From: JACVRW01 sp034664085
GTDB taxonomy: Bacteria > Actinomycetota > Thermoleophilia > Solirubrobacterales > Thermoleophilaceae
Direction: 5' to 3'
NCBI GenBank assembly: GCA_034664085.1
Contig: JAXDII010000018.1
Location: 38,789-102,788 of the forward strand
Length of the DNA stretch: 64,000 nt
Under the pieces are notes generated by a model that saw nothing but the letters and a program-made list of their open reading frames with translations, searched no databases and had not been told where the DNA came from. Each line of letters opens with the position of its first letter. Within the stretch, counting starts at the first letter, position 1. The position numbers and the translations under genes are program-made. Of the stretch, positions 1-7,186 are shown piece after piece.

Positions 1-1
1 G

Positions 2-106
2 GTGACCTCGGCCTCCGGCTGCGGCCTGCGCCCCAGACTGATCGTCCGAGGCGCGCACTCGCCCGACCTGAGCAAGGCGAAGACGCCGCGTCGCCAGCGG
101 AGCTGA
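2..106 (+). CDS. Possible 3' end of a CDS cut by the window edge
   Basis: An open frame runs from the first bases to a TGA at 104-106 and ends in a basic tail (residues like KAKTPRRQRS). It may be the C-terminus of a gene starting before the window, but 34 residues are too few to assign a family. The 105 bases after it, up to the methyltransferase start, show nothing recognisable. Confidence 0.22.
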   Translation: MTSASGCGLRPRLIVRGAHSPDLSKAKTPRRQRS

Positions 107-211
107 GCCGCCAGTCCCGGCAGGCGACGGCACGCACGCGCGGCCAGCCGGCCCCTACCCCCACCGCGCGGCTCCTTGACTGCGGCGACCCGGCGCGGCA
201 AGCTGCGCCGC

Positions 212-1009
212 ATGGGGGATCCTCCCGGCGCGGCGACGTTCCGCACGCCGGCAGAAGCGTACGACGGCCTCGTCGGTCGCTATAGCCGTGAGCTGGGGCG
301 TGCGCTGGTCGCAGCCGCGGGGGTGCAGCCCGGTGACCGCGCCGTCGACGTCGGGTGCGGCCCCGGGGCCCTGACGGCCGAGCTCGTCGACGTGCTTGGC
401 GCCGAGCGGGTGGCGGCGGTCGACCCGTCGGAGCCGTTCGTGGAGGCCTGCCGCCAACGCCAGCCGGGCGTGCGTGTGGAGGTGGGCGCCGCCGAGGCGC
501 TGCCCTTCGAGGACGATGCGTTCGACCACGCGCTGGCCCAGCTCGTCGTGAACTTCATGACCGATCCGCAGGCCGGGGTGCGCGAGATGTGCCGGATCAC
601 TCGCAGCGGCGGCACGATCACGGCTGCCGTGTGGGACTACGCCGGCGAGATGACGCTGCTGCGGCGGTTCTGGGATGCGGCTGGGGCGCTGGACCCCTCC
701 GCCGCAGAGGTGGACGAGGGACGCACCATGCCGTTCTCCTCCCCCGGCCAGCTCGACGAGCTCTGGTCGGCGGTCGGGCTCGTCGGCGTGCGCGGATCCG
801 CGGTGGTCGTCAGCGCCGGCTACGAGGGCTTCGAGGACCTGTGGCAGCCGCTGGAGCGCGGCGTCGCGCCCTCGGGCGCCTACGCAACATCGCTCGCGCC
901 CGAGCGCCGGGCGGCCCTGAAGAAGGAGTTCCGCGTTCGCCTTGGCGTCGAGAACGAGCCGTTCCGGCTGACGGCACGCGCTTGGCTCGCGACCGGCCGA
1001 GTGCCCTGA
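212..1009 (+). CDS. Class I SAM-dependent methyltransferase
   Basis: A 265-residue cytosolic protein of the Methyltransf_11/25 type. SAM-binding motif I (VDVGCGPGALT) lies at about residues 45-55. The acidic end of strand 2 (AAVDPSEPFVEACR) follows, then the motif around EALPFEDDAFDHAL that precedes the post-motif strand. ATG at 212 is chosen because the motif spacing then matches the family. An in-frame TTG at 176 would add 12 basic residues. The substrate cannot be told from sequence. No partner genes are coupled to it, and the downstream neighbours are gene fragments, so context gives no pathway. Confidence 0.85.
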   Translation: MGDPPGAATFRTPAEAYDGLVGRYSRELGRALVAAAGVQPGDRAVDVGCGPGALTAELVDVLGAERVAAVDPSEPFVEACRQRQPGVRVEVGAAEALPFEDDAFDHALAQLVVNFMTDPQAGVREMCRITRSGGTITAAVWDYAGEMTLLRRFWDAAGALDPSAAEVDEGRTMPFSSPGQLDELWSAVGLVGVRGSAVVVSAGYEGFEDLWQPLERGVAPSGAYATSLAPERRAALKKEFRVRLGVENEPFRLTARAWLATGRVP

Positions 1010-1010
1010 T

Positions 1011-1115
1011 CTACTTGTCGCCGGGCGGGTGGGCGCGGCAGAACTCGCGCACCGCCTCGTTGAACCGCTGAGGCTGCTCGAGGTCCGGGAGGAAGGGTGG
1101 GAACGAACTCCTCCG
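1011..1115 (-). pseudogene. C-terminal remnant of an alpha/beta hydrolase
   Basis: On the minus strand, one frame ending in a stop at 1011 reads a stretch like LEQPQRFNEAVREFCRAHPP. This is the typical last helix of alpha/beta hydrolases, following the catalytic His (usual form: LEQPERFNEAVREFL). No hydrolase core, nucleophile elbow or catalytic residues are found upstream; the sequence there is the 5' part of the SDR gene on the other strand. I infer a 3' scrap of a lost hydrolase gene. The match is short, so confidence is moderate. Confidence 0.4.
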
Positions 1116-1247
1116 CGGGCGCGCCGGCATCTGCCGGGGTAACCTCGACCGATCGCGACAAGGGCTCTCGTCACCGGGGCCACCGGGTTCATCGGCGGCC
1201 GCCTCGCCGACGCGCTGAGTGGGACGGGCGCTCGCGTCCGCTGTCTC
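1097..1247 (+). other. Displaced 5' part of the SDR gene (frameshift region)
   Basis: The Rossmann glycine motif (LVTGATGFIGGRLADAL) is encoded at about 1167-1217 in the frame of the downstream SDR, but this frame has a TAA at 1140 and no ATG, GTG or TTG before it. A GTG at 1097, with GGAGG at 1088-1092, opens the neighbouring frame and reads into GACAAGGGCTCTC near 1157-1169. Removing one G there would join the frames as DKALVTGATG. Either a real one-base insertion or a sequence error separates the start from the body. Confidence 0.5.
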
Positions 1248-2057
1248 GTGCGCGACCCTTCCAGAGCGCTGCACCTGGAGCGAAAGGGCTACGAGCTGCG
1301 CGAAGGCGACGTGAACGATTCGCGCAGCCTCGAGCGCGTGGGCGCCGACATCGACGTCGCCTACTACCTGATCCACGCGATGGCCGGCGGCGCGGGCTTT
1401 GACGAGCGCGAGCGAGAAGGGGCCCGCAACTTCGCGCGGATGGCCAGGGCCGAGGGCATTCGCAGGGTCGTCTATCTCGGCGGGCTTGGAGACGCCGGTG
1501 CCTCCAAGCACCTCCGGAGCCGTCACGAGACGGCTCGGGTGCTGGCCTCCGAGGGGCCGCCGCTCACCTACTTCCGGGCGGCGATGGTGGTGGGCGCCGA
1601 AAGCGAGTCCTACCGCACCCTTCGCTACCTGGTGAAGAGGCTGCCCGTGATGATCGCCCCGGCGTGGCTGAAGACCGCCACGCAGCCGATAGGCATCGAC
1701 GACGTGGTCGAGTACCTGCGCCGAGCACCGGAGGTCCCCGAGTCAGAGGGACGGGAGGTGCAGATCGGCGGCCCGGACGTGCTCTCCTACGGGGACATGC
1801 TGGACCGGATGGCGGTGGCGATGGGCACCCGCCCGCGGCCGAAGCTTCCGGTTCCCCTCCTCACGCCGGGGTTGTCGGCTCTTTGGCTCGGCCTCGTCAC
1901 TCCCGTTGATACGAAGGTCGCTCGCCCGCTGGTCGAGGGTCTCACCACCGCGACGACCGTCACCGACGCTTCCGGCGCCGAGCCCTTCGGCATCGCTCCG
2001 CAGCCCTTCGACGAGACCCTGCGGCGCGCGCTTCAGGAGGACGAGACGGGGAGCTAG
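1248..2057 (+). CDS. NAD(P)-binding atypical SDR (NmrA-like), 5' end displaced by frameshift
   Basis: The body of an atypical short-chain dehydrogenase/NmrA-like NAD(P)-binding protein. GTG 1248 is the first usable start in this frame and gives 269 residues. It cuts off the nucleotide-binding GxxGxxG segment encoded just upstream. Family marks are the strand/helix following the Rossmann motif, the segment AEGIRRVVYLGGLGD, a FRAAMVVG stretch in the substrate region and a QPIGIDDV segment typical of quinone oxidoreductase-like SDRs. Without the glycine motif the product could hardly bind NAD(P). If the frameshift is a sequence error, the gene would run from 1097 and encode about 319 residues. 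Confidence 0.7.
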   Translation: MRDPSRALHLERKGYELREGDVNDSRSLERVGADIDVAYYLIHAMAGGAGFDEREREGARNFARMARAEGIRRVVYLGGLGDAGASKHLRSRHETARVLASEGPPLTYFRAAMVVGAESESYRTLRYLVKRLPVMIAPAWLKTATQPIGIDDVVEYLRRAPEVPESEGREVQIGGPDVLSYGDMLDRMAVAMGTRPRPKLPVPLLTPGLSALWLGLVTPVDTKVARPLVEGLTTATTVTDASGAEPFGIAPQPFDETLRRALQEDETGS

Positions 2058-2078
2058 GCGGGCGCGGCCGGCCCCGCA

Positions 2079-2285
2079 TCACGACCTGTCGTGCACGGCG
2101 CGACTAGCGCCGTCGCTCACCCCTTGTGCGTCGATCTGCTTGGCCCCCGCCCTCGAGACCAGGCCCGTGTGAGCGCACCACAGACACCCCCGCTCGCATG
2201 AACAGCTGACGAACGAGCGGGGAAAGGCACTCTGGTTGAGCAGCCGCCGCTCGCGGTCGAGCGTCAATTCGTCAACGGCAGTCAT
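2079..2285 (-). CDS. Small ORF coupled to the STAS gene, possibly a truncated gene
   Basis: A 68-residue frame whose ATG overlaps the stop of the STAS gene as ATGA. This arrangement usually marks translational coupling. The N-terminus (MTAVDELTLDRERRLLNQ) is charged, plausible coding sequence. After about residue 22 the sequence becomes Cys/Ser-rich and unlike a folded domain. I read it as either a small unknown protein or the start of a gene whose remainder was lost or frameshifted. The rest of 2058-2281 shows no other gene. Confidence 0.35.
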   Translation of the reverse strand: MTAVDELTLDRERRLLNQSAFPRSFVSCSCERGCLWCAHTGLVSRAGAKQIDAQGVSDGASRAVHDRS

Positions 2286-2626
2286 GCCTTGCCCTCAGGC
2301 TCATCGATCATCTTGAGCTTCTCTCCGGCGCGGGTGAGCGTGAAGACACGGTTCGCCGTTCCGCGCGGCCTTACCACCACCAGCTCGAAAGCCCGGGCAC
2401 GCGCTCCCTCATTCGCTCTGATGATCGTTCGCAGACCGGCCACGTCGAGGAAGGTGACACGCCGCAGGTCGAACACGACCCGCCTGGCCGCAGCAGCTTC
2501 GAAGACCGGGCCGAGCGCCTGTTCGACGCGGCCCACAGCCGCCAGGTCGAACTCGCCCATCAGGCGCAAGAACAAAGTGGACCCCCGCTCCTCGACGGCA
2601 AGCTGGAAGCGATCAACAAATGCCAC
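2282..2626 (-). CDS. STAS-domain anti-sigma factor antagonist
   Basis: A 114-residue single STAS domain of the SpoIIAA/RsbV type, which in known systems binds an anti-sigma kinase and is switched by serine phosphorylation. The order beta (FQLAVEERGSTLFLRLMGEFD), helix, then beta strand VVFDLRRVTFLD followed by VAGLRTI matches the fold. The usual phospho-Ser/Thr after the aspartate (DSxG) is replaced by DVAGL, so classical phospho-control is doubtful. GTG 2626 is chosen because it sits a few residues before the first strand; the frame is open further up, but that part is not protein-like. No kinase or sigma factor gene lies nearby. Confidence 0.75.
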   Translation of the reverse strand: MAFVDRFQLAVEERGSTLFLRLMGEFDLAAVGRVEQALGPVFEAAAARRVVFDLRRVTFLDVAGLRTIIRANEGARARAFELVVVRPRGTANRVFTLTRAGEKLKMIDEPEGKA

Positions 2627-2783
2627 GACCGGCTCAACTCTCCCGACCCCTCCAGAGCGGCGACCAAGGGCGGAGGGGACGAAGAGGACCCTCGGGCTCG
2701 CGCTGCACTCCCACGCTACTCCGACTCCGTCCCCGCACAGCCCCGAGCCCCCAAACTGCCCGCAAGGAGCGCGAATCCCGAAC

Positions 2784-3080
2784 TCAGCCGTCCGGCAGCG
2801 CTGCCGCCGCGTCGCGCACGGCGGCCACGAGCGCCTGTGTAGACGGGCGCGCGGCGTCTGCGGCGCGCGTGACGGCGAAGATGGCTCGGCTCTCGGCCCC
2901 CTCGGCAATGCGGCGCAGCGCTATGCCCGGATGGCGGCCCGGCAGGACGAGGTCGGGCAGCAGCGCGGCCATCCCCACGTGGCCGGTCGTCCAGGCCTCG
3001 CCGGCGAGCTCGGCAAGCGGCACGGCGTCCTGGTGCCGGCGCGCGACCGGGTGCCGGCTCGATCCGATGGGCAGCGCGCT
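2784..3080 (-). pseudogene. LysR-family regulator remnant (C-terminal domain, internally deleted)
   Basis: The minus strand reads the substrate-binding domain end of a LysR regulator: GSSRHPVARRH, then DAVPLAELAGEAW, and the C-terminus with GIALRRIAEGAESRAIFAV. The N-terminal HTH and most of the effector domain are absent. Within the remnant, GHVGM jumps straight to ALLPDLVLPG, which in intact relatives are separated by roughly 40 residues (from memory of the family), suggesting an internal deletion. It lies back-to-back with a half EamA transporter at 3067, the usual divergent partner of such regulators. It cannot bind DNA as it stands. Confidence 0.6.
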
Positions 3081-3525
3081 CGGGCTCGGGGCAGCGGTCG
3101 TCTACAGCACCTACATCCACGTCAGCGAGGGGATCGTCAGGCGCGTGCGGCCGTGCGTGCTCTCTGCGCTCGTCTGCACCGGCGCGACCGCGTCCCTGAC
3201 CGTCGTCGCAGCGCTGTTGGGCGACCTGCATCCGGGCGAGCTCACGGTCGCCGGGTGGGGCTGGCTCGCCTGCCTCGCCGTGGTCTCGACCGTCGCCTCG
3301 ATCAGCCTCTTCTTTGCCGGCCCGCGGCGCGTCGGGCCGACGACCGCCTCGATCCTCGCAACGGTGGAGCCGCTCGTGACCGTGCTGCTCGCCTTTCTCG
3401 CCTTCGGTGAGACGCTCGGGGGGGTCCAGATCGTCGGCGGCGCTCTCGTGCTTGCCGCGGTGCTCACGCTGGAGCTACGTTCAACGAAGGTGATCCGAAG
3501 GAGGACGGCATGCGCAGAGACCTAG
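3067..3525 (+). CDS. C-terminal half of an EamA/DMT-family transporter (truncated)
   Basis: The 152 residues from ATG 3067 correspond to the second EamA repeat of a drug/metabolite exporter. They contain about five membrane segments (LGLGAAVVYSTYIHV, VLSALVCTGATASLTV, WLACLAVVSTVASISLFF, ATVEPLVTVLLAFLAF, GGALVLAAVLTLEL), including the conserved end-of-repeat pattern with EPLVTVLLAFLAFGE. The first repeat, normally five more segments, is missing; upstream sequence in this frame is not membrane-like. The stop overlaps the SDR start by 16 bp. A half-size protein might dimerise, but the truncated LysR beside it suggests a decayed locus. Confidence 0.6.
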   Translation: MGSALGLGAAVVYSTYIHVSEGIVRRVRPCVLSALVCTGATASLTVVAALLGDLHPGELTVAGWGWLACLAVVSTVASISLFFAGPRRVGPTTASILATVEPLVTVLLAFLAFGETLGGVQIVGGALVLAAVLTLELRSTKVIRRRTACAET

Positions 3526-4427
3526 AGGGCAAGGTGGCGCTCGTCGCCGGGGCGACGCGCGGCGGCGGCCGCGGCATCGCGGTCGCGCTGGGCGAAGCGG
3601 GCGCCACGGTGTACGCGACCGGGCGCAGCACGCGCGAGGGTCGCTCAGAGGTCGACCGGCCGGAGACGATCGAGGAGACCGCCGAGCTAGTGACCGCAGC
3701 CGGCGGCGAGGGCATCGCCGTCGCCGCCGACCACCTCGATCCGGAGCAGGTCGGTGGCCTGATCGGGCGCATCGACTCAGAGCACGGCCGCCTCGACGTG
3801 CTCGTGAACGACATCTGGGGTGCCGAGCACCTCTTCGAGTGGAACACGCCCGTGTGGGAGCACGACCTCGACCGCGGCCTGCGGCTGCTGCGCCTCGCGA
3901 TCGACACCCACCTGATCACGAGCCATCACGCGCTGCCGCTGCTGGTGCGCAACCCCGGCGGACTGGTCATCGAGGTCACCGACGGCACCGCCGCGTACAA
4001 CGCCGACCACTACAGGGTCTCGATGTTCTACGACCTCGCCAAGACGTCGGTGACCCGCATGGCCTGGGCGCAGGCGCAGGAGCTTCAGCCCCACGGAGGC
4101 ACGGCCGTCGCCCTGACCCCCGGATGGATGCGCTCGGAGCTGATGCTCGAGCACCACGGGGTCAGCGAGTCGAACTGGCGCGAGGCGACCGAGCGCACGC
4201 CGCACTTCTGCATCTCCGAGTCCCCCAGGTACGTCGGGCGGGCGGTCGCTGCACTCGCCGGCGATCCCGACGTGGCGCGCTGGAACGGAGAGTCGCTGTC
4301 GAGCGGCCAGCTCGCGCAGGTCTACGGCTTCACCGACCTCGACGGAACCCAGCCCGACTGCTGGCGCTACATGGTCGAGGTGGTCGAGAGAGACGGCGCG
4401 CCGGCCGGCGACAGCGGCTACCGCTGA
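3510..4427 (+). CDS. Short-chain dehydrogenase/reductase (DHRS1-like)
   Basis: A 305-residue NAD(P)(H)-dependent oxidoreductase. The cofactor motif ATRGGGRGIAVALGEAG is at about residues 14-31, and an active-site YDLAK (YxxxK) is near residue 173. The unusual NDIWGAEHLFEW segment and the long C-terminal part resemble the DHRS1-like branch of SDRs more than FabG. The expected Ser of the catalytic triad is not clear: the strand reads GLVIEVTDGTAAYN, with T/D where S is usual. ATG 3510 is well supported by GAAGGAGG just upstream. It overlaps the EamA remnant by 16 bp. The substrate is unknown. Confidence 0.85.
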   Translation: MRRDLEGKVALVAGATRGGGRGIAVALGEAGATVYATGRSTREGRSEVDRPETIEETAELVTAAGGEGIAVAADHLDPEQVGGLIGRIDSEHGRLDVLVNDIWGAEHLFEWNTPVWEHDLDRGLRLLRLAIDTHLITSHHALPLLVRNPGGLVIEVTDGTAAYNADHYRVSMFYDLAKTSVTRMAWAQAQELQPHGGTAVALTPGWMRSELMLEHHGVSESNWREATERTPHFCISESPRYVGRAVAALAGDPDVARWNGESLSSGQLAQVYGFTDLDGTQPDCWRYMVEVVERDGAPAGDSGYR

Positions 4428-4466
4428 CCGTGCGCGCCGGTGAGGTCGCCGTCGCGTAAGCCCCGC

Positions 4467-4808
4467 TCAGTCGATCGCGCCCCCGAAGCCGATCTCGTTG
4501 CCGTCGGCGTCGCGGTAGATCGCCTTGCGCGCCTTCCCGGGGTACGTGACCAGCTCGTCCGGCTCGATGCCGCGCGAGGCGACATCCGCAACGAGCGCGT
4601 CCAGGTCGTCGACGAAGATGGTGTGGATCGCCCGGCCGGCGCCCTCCGCATCCTCCACGATGAACACGAAGCGATGCTCCGCGAGCTCCCAGACCGCCTC
4701 GGTCGCATGCGGGATGAAGGACGGCTCTGCGCCCAGCAGGCGCTCGTACCAGGACTTCGCCGTCTCGTAGTCGCTGACGCGGTTGCCCGCGAACAGGGCC
4801 AAGGCCAT
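4467..4808 (-). CDS. VOC-superfamily (glyoxalase/bleomycin-resistance fold) protein
   Basis: A 113-residue single vicinal-oxygen-chelate unit with two beta-alpha-beta-beta-beta halves: an N-terminal strand LALFAGNRVSDYETAKSWYERLLG and a C-terminal KAIYRDADGNEIGFGG with the typical metal-site Glu region. Such one-unit proteins work as dimers. The function could be metal-dependent lyase/dioxygenase-like or antibiotic binding; sequence does not decide. The gene is followed at 57 bp by no coupled partner, and the convergent SDR ends at 4427. Confidence 0.8.
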   Translation of the reverse strand: MALALFAGNRVSDYETAKSWYERLLGAEPSFIPHATEAVWELAEHRFVFIVEDAEGAGRAIHTIFVDDLDALVADVASRGIEPDELVTYPGKARKAIYRDADGNEIGFGGAID

Positions 4809-4865
4809 CGGAGCACCGTACCGGGGATCAGTCCGCCACCTGATGCGCGAAGAGCGCGCACGGGG

Positions 4866-5156
4866 CTACATGCGAACGTCTGCCCCGACCTCGTAGACGT
4901 CGACCGAAGCGCGGTTTCCCATGCCTTCGGGTGGGCTCATCTCCTCGAGCGCCGACTCGCTCGCCCGCAGGTCATCCTCGTTGGCGAACAAGCCGATGAA
5001 GAGGACGCGGCCTCCATCGGGATCGACGAGCATCGTCAGCCCGCTGCTCTTCACACCCGGTGGTGGACCCTGGGGGATGTCCGATTGCAGTCGCTCGACC
5101 GCGGCGCGGATGCCGTCGGCCGTCCCGCCCTCGAACGTCGTCACACGAGCAAGCAT
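4866..5156 (-). CDS. Dimeric alpha-beta barrel (ABM-like) small protein
   Basis: A 96-residue protein beginning MLARVTTFEGGTADGIRAAV, the pattern of antibiotic-biosynthesis-monooxygenase-like ferredoxin folds: a first strand, a helix after a short loop, then TMLVDPDGGRVLFIGLFANEDDLRAS and a last strand VDVYEVGADV. Members range from haem-degrading to cofactor-free oxygenases and many are uncharacterised. The ATG at 5156 has a good ribosome site (GGGAGAGG). It lies 57 bp upstream of the VOC gene in the same direction and may be co-transcribed with it. Confidence 0.7.
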   Translation of the reverse strand: MLARVTTFEGGTADGIRAAVERLQSDIPQGPPPGVKSSGLTMLVDPDGGRVLFIGLFANEDDLRASESALEEMSPPEGMGNRASVDVYEVGADVRM

Positions 5157-5231
5157 CGACCTCTCCCTTGGTTGTTGAAGAGTCTCCTGCCGAGCAACCC
5201 TAACCCGGCGGCGGGGCCCCCGCTGGGCCTC

Positions 5232-6527
5232 TCAGCGGAACGCGAAGGACAGCGTCGTCTCGCGCGCAGAGGCGCCAGGTGCCCGGACGACGCCAAGGTC
5301 GAGCCGCTTGCCGACCGCGGCGCGCAGGCCCTGGGATCGCCGTACGGTTAGCTTCGCGGAACCGCCAGGTCCGCCGGTGCAGCTGTAGCGGACGCTGGAG
5401 CGAGACGGCCGCTGGCTCTTGGCTGGCTTCAGGCCGACGATCCTGCCCTTGCGGACCAGCGGCGTGATGGCGATCCGCCTCGCGTTGCACCCGCGGGCCG
5501 CCGCGTGAGCGACGGCCGTGTTGCCTGCCGGTTCCACCAGCTTCCGCGCGAGCGCAATGCAGATCTTGAGTCTCCCAGTGGGGGTATCTCTGAACTCCAG
5601 GGAGATCTGCCCCGAGTTCACCATGTCGAGCAGGGCTTCCGTGATCGTCTCTCGTGGGTAGTCGAACGCCGCCGTTCCGATGAAATAGCAGGCGGCAACG
5701 GCCTCGCCGATCTTCTCCGCCCGGGCCTGCTTGCGCTCAGCCTCGCCGACGATCGTCGTGCCGTTCAGATTGCCGGCCGAGCTGCCGACGTCGACCTTGA
5801 CCTGCTTGTCCTTGGGGTCGAGGGTCGGTGACGAGAGCTTGATGGCCTCGCCCGGATCGGGCTCGTCCGTGTTGCACACGAGGGGGCCCCTCGCCTGCGC
5901 CAGCGTGATCCTCTTTCTGTCCGGACAGGGCTTCGACTTCGGCACGACCTTGTAGTTGAACGTGATCCTCGGGCCGTCCTGGATGCCGACGGTGACGGAG
6001 ATCGCGCAGCCGTCGCAGTACGAGCCGGGGACCAGCTTGAAGGACTTGGTGGCCGACTTCGTCGCCGGGCCGGCGACCTTGTCGGCGAGCGCCTCGGCCA
6101 CGGCGGGGCCGCCCTCTATGAAGAGATTTCCGCCCGCGCCGATCACGCCGTTGAAGCGGCCACCGGTCTTGTCCGTGGCCGTGACCGTCACGCTCGCAGG
6201 TGCCCCGCCGGGCGGGATGCTCGACGGGATGTTCCAGCTGTATTCCCCGAGCCAGCCGTCCGTGTTCCAGGTGGCGCCCGATCCCGTGATGCTGGTCCAC
6301 TTGTCCGGCAGCAGGATCCCCGTGCGGTCTATCTGGGGAGTGCCAACCAGCTGGAGCGAGTCGCCGGCGGACGCCCGAGCCAGCGCGCGCCCATCGCGAT
6401 CCGCGGCAACCACGGCGCCCGCGAGGAGCAGGCCGGCCGCGAGGGCGAGGGCGAGCGCCACCCACAGACGCCGAGAGTGTCGAGCCGTCCCCCCTGCGAG
6501 GCCAGCACGTAGTTCTTCCCTTGGCAC
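5232..6527 (-). CDS. Secreted or membrane-anchored protein of unknown function
   Basis: A 431-residue protein with an N-terminal signal/anchor: RHSRRLWVALALALAAGLLLAG at roughly residues 16-37, followed by the exported part. GTG 6527 is chosen because it leaves a normal positively charged n-region; the frame upstream is not signal-like. The exported part has paired cysteines (SYCDGCAISV; CPDRK...LVCN), beta-rich stretches, a conserved-looking VGEAERKQARAEKIGEAVAACYF segment and basic repeats toward the end (SVRYSCTGGPGGSAKLTV). I recognise no known domain. It ends 75 bp before the ABM-like gene in the same orientation. Confidence 0.65.
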   Translation of the reverse strand: MPREELRAGLAGGTARHSRRLWVALALALAAGLLLAGAVVAADRDGRALARASAGDSLQLVGTPQIDRTGILLPDKWTSITGSGATWNTDGWLGEYSWNIPSSIPPGGAPASVTVTATDKTGGRFNGVIGAGGNLFIEGGPAVAEALADKVAGPATKSATKSFKLVPGSYCDGCAISVTVGIQDGPRITFNYKVVPKSKPCPDRKRITLAQARGPLVCNTDEPDPGEAIKLSSPTLDPKDKQVKVDVGSSAGNLNGTTIVGEAERKQARAEKIGEAVAACYFIGTAAFDYPRETITEALLDMVNSGQISLEFRDTPTGRLKICIALARKLVEPAGNTAVAHAAARGCNARRIAITPLVRKGRIVGLKPAKSQRPSRSSVRYSCTGGPGGSAKLTVRRSQGLRAAVGKRLDLGVVRAPGASARETTLSFAFR

Positions 6528-6654
6528 CGAGTCCAACGTAGACGCGGTGGGGCCGTGGGTCAATGGACCCGCCCCCCGCCGGCACCGGGCGAGCGCGGTC
6601 GGTCTCGCGTCTCGCGATCGCCGGGGCCTCATGGCCGCGGCATAGGATCGCAGC

Positions 6655-7098
6655 ATGCCGGATGGGCTTTCGCTGGAGCTGACACGGGTGTTTCCGGCCC
6701 CGCGTGCGCGCGTATTCGAGTTCTTCGCAGGCGCTGCCCTGCTCGCGGAGTGGTGGGGGCCGAGAGGGTTCAGCATCCCGAGTATCGACTTTGTCCCGTG
6801 CGTCGGCGGGACCTACCGGATCGAGATGCAGCCGCCCGACGGCGACGCCTTCGAGCTGACGGGGACGTTTCGCGAGGTCGACATCCCGTCGCGTCTTGCC
6901 TTCACGTTCGAGTGGGAGCCCGCCGACCCCGACGATGAGGAGACTGTGGCGCAGCTCGCGTTCGAGGTGACCGACGACTCGACCAGGGTCCGACTACGCC
7001 AGGGCCCGTTCAAGACCGAAGCGCGACGCGCGCTGCACCGGGACGGCTGGACGGAGTCGCTCGACACGCTCGCCGAGCTGGTGACCGAGCAGCGGTAG
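6655..7098 (+). CDS. SRPBCC/AHSA1 (activator of Hsp90 ATPase homologue 1-like) domain protein
   Basis: A 147-residue START/Bet v1-like hydrophobic-cavity protein. Typical marks are the opening LELTRVFPAPRARVFEFFAG, the AEWWGPRGF motif after the first helix, a beta-sheet stretch GGTYRIEMQPPDG and the closing helix HRDGWTESLDTLAELV with Trp. These proteins bind small hydrophobic ligands or act as regulatory partners; some stand next to ArsR regulators, which is not the case here. ATG 6655 is used; a TAGGAT sequence 10-15 bases upstream could be a -10 box close to the start. Confidence 0.88.
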   Translation: MPDGLSLELTRVFPAPRARVFEFFAGAALLAEWWGPRGFSIPSIDFVPCVGGTYRIEMQPPDGDAFELTGTFREVDIPSRLAFTFEWEPADPDDEETVAQLAFEVTDDSTRVRLRQGPFKTEARRALHRDGWTESLDTLAELVTEQR

Positions 7099-7186
7099 CG
7101 GCCGCGGGCGTTACCGCGCATCCGGCTGTCGCTCTTCGCGCAAGCGGCAGGCGCGGGACAGCCGTCAGAGCGGCGGAGCCGCAAGC

